NCBI GenBank assembly: GCA_031551755.1 | Contig: JAVBNE010000113.1 | Location: 1 to 51,730, forward strand | DNA from: JAVBMU01 sp031551755 | Lineage (GTDB): Bacteria > Actinomycetota > Actinomycetes > Actinomycetales > Cellulomonadaceae | Length of the DNA: 51,730 nucleotides | Direction of reading: 5' to 3' | Notes under the pieces: generated by a model | What the model was told of the DNA's origin: nothing | The model's input: the letters and a program-made list of their open reading frames with translations, nothing else | Database searches by the model: none | In this document: positions 16,687 through 25,334 of the stretch, piece by piece | Numbering within the stretch: position 1 is the stretch's first letter | Layout of the letters: each line of letters starts with the position of its first letter | Translations under genes and position numbers: made by a program

Positions 16687-18005
16687 GACGTCACTCCTTC
16701 AAGTGGCTGGACGCCCGCAGGGTCCTGCTCCGCGCTATTTTCCGCCCACGGCTGGGCCCCGGGTTCAGGAGCCTCCGTGAACGCCACTGTTCCGTATCCG
16801 CGTCCGCTTTGTCCGCCAACACCGATTATGCCGTCATGCAGATCTCGCCTTACCCAGCCCAGCAGCCACTCCTCCACAGGCGCGAGATGCCGCTCGGACT
16901 CGATTACCAGTGACGACATTGCACCAGGGGGCACGTACTTGAAGGAGAAGAGCGCACCATCGCGGGCGCCCCCGGTAAAGCGGTCGATAGCGACATGGTC
17001 GCGCTTCTTCGTTCCACCCGTGCCACTGGATTGCCGTGGAATCGACAGCTGGGAATCCAAGAATCGCAGCACGCCACGTGATTGCGGCGTTTCACCGTGT
17101 GACGACCCGAATAGTCCCGCGATGACTTCCGACAGGTTGAGGGAATCGACCCCCGGAACACCGCCTAACATGCCCGCGATGTGCTCGGCACGCCCTCGAA
17201 AGAGTCCCTTCCATGACGTGCCTGGAATGACCGGCTGCCCATCGGCATCTCTCAGAAGCTCCGCTGCCTTCGCCTGACGCTCCGCATCCGGCGTTTCCGT
17301 CCGCCCCGTGCCCACCCGGATCGCGTCGACAACGGCGAAGTCCCATTTCTGCTGGTGCGGGACCTTTTCCAGCTCAGTATCTGGCGGCGTCCTCGACTCC
17401 GATTCCCGGCCCACAGGACCAGATCCGAACCAGGTGTGTCGCTGATCCAGCCACCAGCGCAGATCCTCGGGTTTGCCAAGGTCAAGGCAGACGGTTTCCA
17501 CCGAGCTCACGCGCGCCCTGCCCCGCCCCACACTACGACGGCGCCCGATGATGGGCCGCCACCGCAGCAGTTCATCCACAAATTCATCATTCACCGGTCG
17601 AGGGGACTCGATGAACCAACCGACCGTTGTCGAATTGGCGACTGTCGCAGGCACGAGATGCTCGGTACGCAAAGACCCGGCCTTGGCCACCCGCCGATCA
17701 GGATCGATGGCGGTCGTCGTGCGAGGCTCAACCTTCACCTCAGACAGCGTGGTACCGAGCACGTGCAACTCTGCGCCAGACGAATCGACATCCGGTTTGC
17801 TGAGCGCCGGTCCCAATAACTCGACCGCCATGGGCTCCGGGAGGTGATCGCGGAGCGCACCGACCAAAGATGCCGCTGGGAGGTGGGGTGTTCTGGTGCG
17901 CGGGTCAACCAGGACCGGCGCATCAACTCCCGTAGCATCCGCGACACCACCCACGGCCCAGGGCTCCGTGATCGTAAGCGTCACCTTGTACAACGTCCTG
18001 ATCAC
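16683..18005 (-). CDS. Tandem double RAMP (Cas7-Cas7-like) protein
   Basis: 440 aa with two RAMP units. Unit one, residues 1-175: LTITEPWAVGG, LPAASLVGALRDHL, a basic glycine-rich stretch IIGRRRSVGRGRARV. Unit two, residues 221-412: FAVVDAIRVGTGR, IPGTSWKGLFRGRAEH, HVAIDRFTGGARDGALFSF and the glycine-rich loop IGVGGQSGRGYG. These are Csm3-like backbone subunits that bind crRNA along the target duplex. A single polypeptide with two units is seen in some III-D loci. GTG start at 18005 shares a GTGA overlap with csx10. A hydrophilic 28-residue tail follows. Confidence 0.82.
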   Translation of the reverse strand: MIRTLYKVTLTITEPWAVGGVADATGVDAPVLVDPRTRTPHLPAASLVGALRDHLPEPMAVELLGPALSKPDVDSSGAELHVLGTTLSEVKVEPRTTTAIDPDRRVAKAGSLRTEHLVPATVANSTTVGWFIESPRPVNDEFVDELLRWRPIIGRRRSVGRGRARVSSVETVCLDLGKPEDLRWWLDQRHTWFGSGPVGRESESRTPPDTELEKVPHQQKWDFAVVDAIRVGTGRTETPDAERQAKAAELLRDADGQPVIPGTSWKGLFRGRAEHIAGMLGGVPGVDSLNLSEVIAGLFGSSHGETPQSRGVLRFLDSQLSIPRQSSGTGGTKKRDHVAIDRFTGGARDGALFSFKYVPPGAMSSLVIESERHLAPVEEWLLGWVRRDLHDGIIGVGGQSGRGYGTVAFTEAPEPGAQPWAENSAEQDPAGVQPLEGVTS

Positions 18006-19375
18006 GGGTGGACCTCCTGAACTTGACCGTTCTCGACATTGCAGTCGCGGCCCACAGCCCTCGACGCGGCAGCGACAACAATCGTGGCTTCCGCCAATGA
18101 GGTGTTTTCGAATAGGTCTTCGATGGCCGTGCGGTTAGGCGCCGACAGGTTCTGCGCCCACCGCTTGCCGAGCATCGACTTCAGCGCCTCCGTCGCACCT
18201 CTGTCACACGCGTCACGGAGCCCATCCGAGAGCCCCTTCAGCGCGGTTGCCCGTTCACTGCCCCGGAGCGAAGCGACCAGCTCTCCGACGCGAGCATTGA
18301 CCAGGTACTCACCGGGCGGCTCAGGAGCTGGGGTCTTCGGCGGCCCCGTTACAATCCAGACCTCGCCGAACCCCTCCGTCGTTCGCAGTCCAATGCCACC
18401 GGCAAGCTTCGCTGCGACGTCCGAGCCCGAAGGCAAGTTGACAACCCACGTACTGCCGGCGTCCAGAGCCCATTCGACCGGCCGGGGCAGCCGCGCGCGG
18501 CCATGCCAGCCCGAAACGGCCACTGTCCGCACCCACTCTCGCTCGATCGCATCCCGGTCAAGGCCGAAGACCCGGGCGAACTCCGGGCCGGCATCAAGGA
18601 CCGGCGCACCGAAGTCGTCCACGATGATCGCCGGTGAGGCCAATCGCAGGACGACACGGGTGGGCTCGGCCTCACCTCCCGTATCGACATCATCGGCCAG
18701 GTCCGCCGGGCGACGCTCGCCGACGGCGCTCTGCCCACCACACTCGAAAGTGGCGCCGCCCAACACGGTCCGTCTGCCTCCGATCCGCAGCGACAAGTGG
18801 GAACCGGTGAGCCAATCCAGATCCCCTTGGTCCAACTGGGCACCCTCTCGAAGCAAGATCTGGCCACGGAAGACCGTGCGCGCCTCTACTGAGCGACGTG
18901 AGAACAGTTGACCCTGCTTCGCCCGTCCGTCGTCATCGAGTTCGACTGATGTGCGCATGGGAGCCCGTACGGACCTCGTGTCCCATCCCTTGCCGATTGT
19001 GCCACCGCACTGGCAGCCTTCGGCCGGGCATCCTTTGAGTTCCCCTCCGAGCAGGAAGGCCCGTTCGGACCATTGGGTCCGGCCGTCTTCCGGATACTTG
19101 CAGGCTACGGCCGAGCAACCAATCAGCTCCGCGCCCTCGGGAACGGCCTGCCTGAAAATGAGGTCTCGCTCAAAAAGCCTATCGAGCCTCGCTTGGGCCT
19201 CATCCTCGTCGGCTCCGAAAGCAGGTCGGTTGTCTCGCCACCAAGCTGCGGCGAGGGCACCACGCATGGTGTTCCCGGGAAGCACCTGGTGAGCTTCTTG
19301 GACGTTGCCGGTGCCTGAACTGATACCCGCCGAGATGCGATCTCTCGCGGTCACTATGTACTCGTAGGTGATCAT
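18002..19375 (-). CDS. csx10: Csx10, Cas5-like RAMP of subtype III-D
   Basis: 457 aa. LPGNTMRGALAAAWWRD (residues 32-48), a DRLFERDLIFRQAVPEGAEL segment, a Cys cluster (C87, C92, C116, C121, C123) likely to bind zinc, and the glycine-rich loop GGIGLRTTEGFGEV (326-339) fit Csx10. It would cap the 5' handle of the crRNA next to Cas10. Residues about 357-445 form a helical extension after the RAMP core. Csx10 is the marker of subtype III-D. ATGA overlap with the upstream Cas7 gene, GTGA overlap with the downstream one. Confidence 0.85.
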   Translation of the reverse strand: MITYEYIVTARDRISAGISSGTGNVQEAHQVLPGNTMRGALAAAWWRDNRPAFGADEDEAQARLDRLFERDLIFRQAVPEGAELIGCSAVACKYPEDGRTQWSERAFLLGGELKGCPAEGCQCGGTIGKGWDTRSVRAPMRTSVELDDDGRAKQGQLFSRRSVEARTVFRGQILLREGAQLDQGDLDWLTGSHLSLRIGGRRTVLGGATFECGGQSAVGERRPADLADDVDTGGEAEPTRVVLRLASPAIIVDDFGAPVLDAGPEFARVFGLDRDAIEREWVRTVAVSGWHGRARLPRPVEWALDAGSTWVVNLPSGSDVAAKLAGGIGLRTTEGFGEVWIVTGPPKTPAPEPPGEYLVNARVGELVASLRGSERATALKGLSDGLRDACDRGATEALKSMLGKRWAQNLSAPNRTAIEDLFENTSLAEATIVVAAASRAVGRDCNVENGQVQEVHP

Positions 19376-19926
19376 GATTCCTCCGGGCTGCGCGTCGACT
19401 GACTCAGCGCGGCCAACGCCGCGTGATTCTCATCGGTCCAAGGTCCATCGCTGATGGTCACCCACCCTCCGCCGCGACGTCGTGCGCCTCCCAGCGCCGA
19501 GACCGACCGCGCCGAGGCTCGCAGGACCAGCTCATGACTCAGTGGATCCTCGACAGCTCCGTACTGGTCGATCGTGAAGGTCGCGGTCGACGCCCACACG
19601 TGTTCGCCGAAACGGATCGCACCATCCTTAGCTATTCCGTTCTGGCCAATTTCGATGCGCGTGTGCCGTTCGAAGTGCCACTCCGCCTCCGGAACCGCAT
19701 CCGACCACGCCCATGGGCTCTCGATGCGGGTACTCCCGAAGACGGCCTCGACAGTCGAAGTCGGCAGTTTGAGCACGGCCCTCGCTTGAGCGCGCATAAG
19801 CCCCTTGAGGCTGGAACCGGGGAGCGGGCACTCTCGGTCCACGGTGGCGTCCAGGCCGCCCGAAGCCGCCCCCGTAGCAACCGCGAACGGTCCACGAAAC
19901 TCGATGGTGAATATCACTGTTCTCAT
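19372..19926 (-). CDS. Cas7-like (Csm3-type) RAMP protein
   Basis: 184 aa from the ATG at 19926, which overlaps the cas10 stop (ATGA). IFTIEFRGPFAVATG, the CPLPGSSLKGLMRAQARAVL motif and GAIRFGEHVWASTATFTID are standard features of the short Cas7 subunits. An Asp in the GLDATVDRE loop is placed where Csm3 has its RNA-cutting Asp, though without alignment this is tentative. It is short for a Csm3 (about 210-250 aa usual). Alternative upstream codons exist at 19941, but the overlap start is preferred. Confidence 0.83.
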   Translation of the reverse strand: MRTVIFTIEFRGPFAVATGAASGGLDATVDRECPLPGSSLKGLMRAQARAVLKLPTSTVEAVFGSTRIESPWAWSDAVPEAEWHFERHTRIEIGQNGIAKDGAIRFGEHVWASTATFTIDQYGAVEDPLSHELVLRASARSVSALGGARRRGGGWVTISDGPWTDENHAALAALSQSTRSPEES

Positions 19927-21551
19927 CGCTTGGGCCACCACCTTTCAAGGCTGAGAAGATTCGCGAGTTCGGCTATCTCCCCGTCCAAGGCTCCCGTCGC
20001 GATGGCGGAACCGTCGGTGGCCACCTGGGGAGTTCTCTGACCGTTCAGCGGTTCCCATAGCTTGAACTCGGCCCGTTCGGAATGTTGGGCCAATAGCTCG
20101 GTGACCACAACATTGCGGAGCCGCTGAACCTCCGGTGGCGCGTAGGATTCCGGGCGCCAATGATCGCGCAGTATCTCCCTGACGCGGCCGCGCTGATGAT
20201 TACTCCATCTTGTCAGGACCGCGTTCCAAAGTTCCTCATTCGCCGACGCCGATTGCGCGTTCTTCGCCGTAGTCGAGAGAAGCCGTTCGCCCTCCCTCGC
20301 CTTGAGGTACCTGAACGGAGTCACGTCTCGCGGCGACTCCACGGTCAAGTCCACCCAACATATTGCTGCCGAGCGTCCGCAGGTTGCGCGCTTGGCATTC
20401 ACTTGGGCGTCTTCGGCCGCATGCCGACACGCGGCGAAGGGGTGGGAATGGTGGGCGAAGGCGATGCCAAGCCCGAGACCTGGCCAGTCCCCCGTCCCGC
20501 CTGTCATCAGCTTCTTGACTTCGGCGAGTTTTTCGGTGACATCATGTTTCTGAGCAGCGTTTGCCCATGAATCTTCGAGTGCCCGAACGAACTCAACGCT
20601 CAGCGTTACTGCGTACTCCCACGCGACGGGTGCCGCCACCGAAACAAGGATATCATCACCACCGACATAGTGGACGATGTCTGACCATATCCCAAAGTTG
20701 TCCTTGTCAACAGTCAAACGAGCCACGTAGAGGGCCGTCTCAGCAGCCTCGGTGATGGCGTGAGCCGCGTCCATGCGGAAACTCGCAGGCAATTTGGCTT
20801 CGATGAACGCATCAAAAACGGCGCCCATGCGGTTACCGTCGGCGCAGATGGTGGCTAGATGATTCCATTCTCGGTTCCCGGATGCCGTTCTTGACAGATC
20901 CAAAGGTCGACCCCGGCGCGCCAATTCGGGGAAGCTCAATGCCTCCGGGCGTCCACCCGCTTGGCGGGTCGCCTCGATCACGGCGTCGCGCGCACCTCGG
21001 CGCATAGCGCAGTCCATTCCAAGGTCGCGAATTCCCGGACGCTCCGGGTCCTTCCCCTCACCCTGCTCTTCGGCGATCCACTTGCCGAGTTCGCGCGGCT
21101 CTCGCCCGCAACCTTCGCAGGCCGAGGCTGGCGGGAAGTCGGCGTCAGCAGGAAGACCGACCAAGCGATCAGCACTACGTTGGCCCTCGCTGTCTCGCAC
21201 AACCCTGAACGCATCCGAGAACGATCCGGCGTTCTCGATCCATGCCTCCCATTCGATTCCGGGTAGCTGCGCGCTTAAATGGCCCAGCAGGTCACGGACC
21301 ACTGGGCGCGCGGCCGTCGGATTGTCGCGACCCGCCTTGAGGCGTAGGGCAACGACCCCGCTCACGGCGCCCGCGTCCTCAGCGATTTCGACGAAAGGGT
21401 CGTACCCCCTCGTGACGAGCCACTCCTGCACCGCATCCGCTCCGGTCTGTTCATCGAGGGCGATCGCTGCGCCGCGAACGAGGCGCAACATCGGGGTCCG
21501 GGCGATCCACTGTTGGATGCGCCGCGCGGCCACGGTCATATACGTGGTCAT
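19923..21551 (-). CDS. cas10: Cas10, HD-less, with intact cyclase motif
   Basis: 542 aa. Palm 1 region ATICADGNRMGAVF (233-246); zinc-finger remnant Cys145, Cys148 and Cys181; Palm 2 with HYVGGDDILVSV and GGDD at 297-300, the cyclic oligoadenylate synthase site. The C-terminal helical domain follows. The N-terminus (RRIQQWIARTPMLRLVRGA) goes straight into the palm, with no HD nuclease motif, so single-stranded DNA cleavage is not expected. The predicted job is to sense target RNA and produce cOA signals. ATGA overlaps link it to the upstream large RAMP and downstream Cas7. Confidence 0.92.
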   Translation of the reverse strand: MTTYMTVAARRIQQWIARTPMLRLVRGAAIALDEQTGADAVQEWLVTRGYDPFVEIAEDAGAVSGVVALRLKAGRDNPTAARPVVRDLLGHLSAQLPGIEWEAWIENAGSFSDAFRVVRDSEGQRSADRLVGLPADADFPPASACEGCGREPRELGKWIAEEQGEGKDPERPGIRDLGMDCAMRRGARDAVIEATRQAGGRPEALSFPELARRGRPLDLSRTASGNREWNHLATICADGNRMGAVFDAFIEAKLPASFRMDAAHAITEAAETALYVARLTVDKDNFGIWSDIVHYVGGDDILVSVAAPVAWEYAVTLSVEFVRALEDSWANAAQKHDVTEKLAEVKKLMTGGTGDWPGLGLGIAFAHHSHPFAACRHAAEDAQVNAKRATCGRSAAICWVDLTVESPRDVTPFRYLKAREGERLLSTTAKNAQSASANEELWNAVLTRWSNHQRGRVREILRDHWRPESYAPPEVQRLRNVVVTELLAQHSERAEFKLWEPLNGQRTPQVATDGSAIATGALDGEIAELANLLSLERWWPKR

Positions 21552-23746
21552 CGACGGCCCCTCTCGGCGTTGGGCAGTCGTTGCCGACCCGGACGCGGAT
21601 CGATCGCGGGGAGTGGATAGTAGGGACGGTCCTCTCGCCGCAACCGTTCGCCTGAATACTGGGTGAAGAAGGCGTAACTCTGGTCAAACTCCTCGGTGCC
21701 GAACCCTGACCATGGACCGCGCGGCGGATAGGAGACGAGATTCACGTCATCACCGAGCGCCGTTGGATTCAGCACCACGCCGGTATAACGAACGTTGCGT
21801 TGGACGTCACCACAGCGCTCCTCGAGTGCCGCTCGCGCTTCGTTATCTACCGTGAAGCTGTCCGGCTGAAACGGCTCGATACCCAGGTAGCGATCTGCAT
21901 CACGCCAGATCTTGCCTCCCGTCACACAAACTTCTACAGTCCCAAGGCCGAGGGGCTTTCCGCCGCCAAGATGGTGCGCCACCCCCCAGGAAAGTCCATA
22001 GACCCGCAGGAGGGCCGTGGGATCAATGGCTGCCAAAAGTCCGATCAGCTCCGTCCTTTCAAGGCCATCGAAGGCAATGCGCTGTTTCAGTTTGGTGTGA
22101 CGAGGCACAAGAAAACGTTTCTCGCCCGTGTGTTCTCCTGGACGGGTAGTGTGGTGGGTCCGCGCCTCGTAGCGCGGCCCGACCGTTCGATCCAGCTGCC
22201 CAGACCAGTAATCGGATTGTCCACCTTCTCCGCTATTCGGGCCGCCGGGGTCGGCATGCCAATAGAATTTGCGTCCTCTGATCTCCCGCAAGCTGCTTTC
22301 GTCGACCGCGGATCCCCACTGGGCTGGTTTGTCACCGCCGGGACGGTCGCGCGGTAGGTTGCGGCGCTGGAGATACATCCCTGCGGCTCCGGCGCTCGGC
22401 GTACCCATGGGAACGAGCATGAAATCCGTAAGCTTGACGGGCTCCGTAATGCTGTCGCCGAAACGGACCCTGCCTGCGCGGGCGTCATGGCGACCAACTG
22501 CTTCGTCGTCGACTTGACGGGAAATGGCCATGCCGAAGGTCGCACAACTTAGGCACAGCTCCTCCGGTTGACAGCATGAACGGTGCGATATCGGGATTCG
22601 CGCCTCGGTACCCGTTTCAGCGGTTGTTCGCCACGCCACCGAAAGTTTGATCGCCGTCACCATTGACTTCTGCGTCGACCCCTCCGTCTTGACCCACACG
22701 ACAGCACCTGGATGGAGAAACCCGGTCGCCTTCATACGACGTCCAACGGGTATCTTTGGGCCGCGCGGCTCCTGGGTAAGCGAGGGCCACCAAACAACGG
22801 GCTCGAAACAGTTTCGCTGGCGAAAGTCCTCCAAGGTCGCGGGTTGCGCACCATCTGCGGACGAGGCCCTCTTCTTGCCGCTCGACCGGGCCAATTGAAG
22901 GTCGCGTGACCCAGCGCACGCGTAGCGAAACTCTTCCACAGCCGACGGGGCCACCGTACATTCCTCGACGGTCACGATGGAAGTTGCCCACAGTGCACGT
23001 GCCCGGCCCAGCTCCCTTCCCGGGCCGCGCCTCGTGAGCTTTCGCGCAGCGGTGTCGGTCACCAGCAAGGCCGATTTTCCGGGCGCGTGATCCCGGAACC
23101 ACTGCACGGGCATGGCGGGAGGCGGTTCGTCACTTCGCGAGGATCCATACGCCAAATGGTCCACTTCGACACTTCGCACGTGACCAATTTCCCAACGCCC
23201 GACAGTTCCGGCTATTCGATCGCCATGGATCGTCACCAGGTCACCACTACTCGGCAGCTCCTCTTCTGAGTAGGCCCCTTTCAAGCTAGTCGATTCCACC
23301 CAGACCGTCTCGTCCTCGCAAAGAAGGACACGCGTGGGAATACCTGCCTGTGACTCGATTACAAGTGCGAGACGCCAACCATCGAGGATGCCCCCAGCGA
23401 GTGCATCACGATAGGCGGGACGAAAATCTTTATCGATCACACTCAAACAACCGTTAAACAGTGCCTCGTGAACCGAACGCATAGCACCCTTCACCGATGC
23501 TCCGGGCACACGTACAACGTCAAGGCCCTGACCATTCGAGACCGCGATACCGGATTTTCGAGGATCGCGAGGCAAAAGCATCGGCGTCTTGGTCTTCCAC
23601 TCGACGTCCACCCAACCCTGGAATCTAGCTGTGGAATCAGCCCCGCGTCTAGACGGCGCGCGTCGTTTCACCCCTTGACCGTCAGCTGACAGAGGGACAA
23701 AAGTATATGGATTCACGAACTCACGGAAAGATTCAGCTGTACTCAT
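21548..23746 (-). CDS. TIGR03986-type large CRISPR RAMP protein
   Basis: 732 aa from ATG 23746, with an AAAGGG-type Shine-Dalgarno sequence. The start REFVNPYTFVPLSADG matches the FVNPYNFV opening of the TIGR03986 RAMP family. Further features: GWVDVEWKTKTPMLLP, VPGASVKGAMRSVHEALFNG (RAMP ligand loop), a Cys cluster CCQPEELCLSCATFGM, and the late glycine-rich VAHHLGGGKPLGLGTVEV. It belongs to the effector complex or associates with it; the precise place is not established. The 13 N-terminal nucleotides overlap the upstream membrane gene. Confidence 0.85.
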   Translation of the reverse strand: MSTAESFREFVNPYTFVPLSADGQGVKRRAPSRRGADSTARFQGWVDVEWKTKTPMLLPRDPRKSGIAVSNGQGLDVVRVPGASVKGAMRSVHEALFNGCLSVIDKDFRPAYRDALAGGILDGWRLALVIESQAGIPTRVLLCEDETVWVESTSLKGAYSEEELPSSGDLVTIHGDRIAGTVGRWEIGHVRSVEVDHLAYGSSRSDEPPPAMPVQWFRDHAPGKSALLVTDTAARKLTRRGPGRELGRARALWATSIVTVEECTVAPSAVEEFRYACAGSRDLQLARSSGKKRASSADGAQPATLEDFRQRNCFEPVVWWPSLTQEPRGPKIPVGRRMKATGFLHPGAVVWVKTEGSTQKSMVTAIKLSVAWRTTAETGTEARIPISHRSCCQPEELCLSCATFGMAISRQVDDEAVGRHDARAGRVRFGDSITEPVKLTDFMLVPMGTPSAGAAGMYLQRRNLPRDRPGGDKPAQWGSAVDESSLREIRGRKFYWHADPGGPNSGEGGQSDYWSGQLDRTVGPRYEARTHHTTRPGEHTGEKRFLVPRHTKLKQRIAFDGLERTELIGLLAAIDPTALLRVYGLSWGVAHHLGGGKPLGLGTVEVCVTGGKIWRDADRYLGIEPFQPDSFTVDNEARAALEERCGDVQRNVRYTGVVLNPTALGDDVNLVSYPPRGPWSGFGTEEFDQSYAFFTQYSGERLRREDRPYYPLPAIDPRPGRQRLPNAERGRR

Positions 23747-24959
23747 ACCGCACCCTTTCTCCAGAACCATCGGAACTCGACATGTTTCCGATACTGATGG
23801 TCGAATCCGAACTGCACACCCAATCCTGATCAGATAGCTCCTCGTCGAAGTGGAATTGCGGCACAATTTGTACCGACGAGCCGTTCGTCACGTGCACTTT
23901 TCCTGTCGTCGAGGGGAGGACATCTTTGTCGAGGACGACCTTGAGTCTCGATTCTACAATGTCGATACTGCCCCGGGTAGATACCATGGAGAAGGCTTCC
24001 GACCCGATCTGGGTGACAAACACTGTAGATTTCGTCAGGCTCCCAATACTCACTTTGGCCTCACCGCTGAATGTTAGCTGCCACCCTGTGCCCTTCAGGT
24101 CACTAGTATCTGCGTTTAGTGAATCAATTTCTAAGGAACCGGCTCCAGCAAACTTTGCTTCTAGAAACTTCAACGACCCGGACTTTCCGAACCGGACGTT
24201 TTCGATATGTATCTTTTCAAAGCCGCATGTCGAGAAATCTAGTTCGCCGCTGATTTGAACTGGTTTCGTGTCTCTACCGCAAATTTTTAGCCCTCGCTCG
24301 AATTCGGATTCACAGAACCGAATTCGAATGCCAGCGGGTAGAATCCATCCTTCATCGAGCGTAATTTTTCCCGAAAAGAATATGCGAGAAAGGTCGATGG
24401 TCAGGTCTCCTGAAATAGACTCGATCGAGCTGATTGTTCGACGTAGGCTTTCAAGGAGATTCTCGACTTTTGGATGCCGTTGAGCAGCTGCCACCTTATC
24501 CACATCTTCTCCAGTCGCCCACGAGGTTTCGAAGGACACTTTGCGGATAGCCGATGCGATTGCCAACGCTGCGTCCGGGGCATAATTTGGATTTCTTTCG
24601 GCCACTGAGCAGAGCTGTTCCCAATGAAGCCCATCATCTGGTTCCTCCAGGGCTAGACGCAGTGCCGCAGCATAGGCGTCACGCCAGGAGGATTCGAGTT
24701 CTTGTTTCATTCTACTTCGTTCGTTCTGATGCCTGGCATGTGTGTACATTGCCGCGTAGGTAGCCCCGCCGCCCGCGAGAGCCGTGCTTAGCAAGGAAAT
24801 CCAGGCCACGGGCTCACTTTCGCTTCCCGAGATTGCGAACCTGAGTATTGCGATTCCTACGATCTCGATCATTGAGAAGACGAGGAAGGCAGCCAGGACT
24901 GCGCGTCGCATTCGTAGTGGCCTCTCGGCGCCCAGTGAACTCACCTTGACGCCCCCCAC
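23733..24959 (-). CDS. Two-TM protein with beta-rich tail, first gene of the CRISPR operon
   Basis: Up to 408 aa; GTG at 24944 (behind a GGGGGG stretch) or GTG at 24959 are both possible, ATG at 24911 less so. Hydrophobic segments at about 19-43 (VLAAFLVFSMIEIVGIAILRF) and 50-72. A charged helical region follows (about 73-165), then from about 185 a long run of short hydrophobic/polar alternations (LTIDLSRIFFSG, ISGELDFSTCGFEKIHI, GSLKFLEAKFAG, GSLEIDSLN) that looks like a beta-helix. No enzyme motif seen. The stop overlaps the next CRISPR gene by 14 nt. GC content is clearly below that of the surrounding chromosome, suggesting transfer. I know no named family for it. Confidence 0.75.
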   Translation of the reverse strand: MGGVKVSSLGAERPLRMRRAVLAAFLVFSMIEIVGIAILRFAISGSESEPVAWISLLSTALAGGGATYAAMYTHARHQNERSRMKQELESSWRDAYAAALRLALEEPDDGLHWEQLCSVAERNPNYAPDAALAIASAIRKVSFETSWATGEDVDKVAAAQRHPKVENLLESLRRTISSIESISGDLTIDLSRIFFSGKITLDEGWILPAGIRIRFCESEFERGLKICGRDTKPVQISGELDFSTCGFEKIHIENVRFGKSGSLKFLEAKFAGAGSLEIDSLNADTSDLKGTGWQLTFSGEAKVSIGSLTKSTVFVTQIGSEAFSMVSTRGSIDIVESRLKVVLDKDVLPSTTGKVHVTNGSSVQIVPQFHFDEELSDQDWVCSSDSTISIGNMSSSDGSGERVRYEYS

Positions 24960-25334
24960 CTCACGCCCGCCGTGTCACGCACCCGAGACGACAGCCTCTG
25001 CGTAGATGCGCGAGGTCTTTGGGGGCCGCGCCTGACCCAAGCGTCTCCCACCCATCGGACGGCCATGTTCCCACCACCTCCTCGGTGACCCGATATCGCC
25101 AAACCCTAACCGGTAGCGATCCGGGCAACCAGTGCAAACACGTGCCAATCCCTCCCCGGCGACGACATGCACGGAATTCCAAGGTTCTAAGCAGGTGTGG
25201 GATTGGTCACGTTTGCTCAAAGCTACCTTTACGGCGGTGGGCCAACCGTTCGGGCGGCGCGAGCTCGGGGGCAGTGTTCCGACACCCCTACCGCATGGCC
25301 GCGGTCATGCTGCGCCAGAGATCGGACCGGCGAG
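24960..25334. other. 375-bp spacer between rnpB and the CRISPR operon
   Basis: No convincing gene. A minus-strand open frame (24961-25182, 73 codons) ends 1 nt before the GTG at 24959, but has no good start or Shine-Dalgarno site and no recognisable motif. The stretch presumably carries the CRISPR operon promoter and the 3' flank of rnpB; a short ACCGC/GCGGT hairpin near 25285-25310 could help end rnpB transcription. Confidence 0.4.

Noticed and set aside
19923..21551. HD nuclease domain in Cas10
   Set aside because: No His-Asp pair at the N-terminus; the protein opens directly into the palm-type region.
24961..25182. 73-codon minus-strand open frame directly before the first CRISPR gene
   Set aside because: No clear start codon with ribosome-binding site and no recognisable motif; kept only as a note in the intergenic entry.
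10185..25334. tRNA genes, transposases or attachment sites bounding the CRISPR locus
   Set aside because: None seen in either flank; the locus is bounded by PIN-toxin and rnpB genes without recognisable direct repeats.
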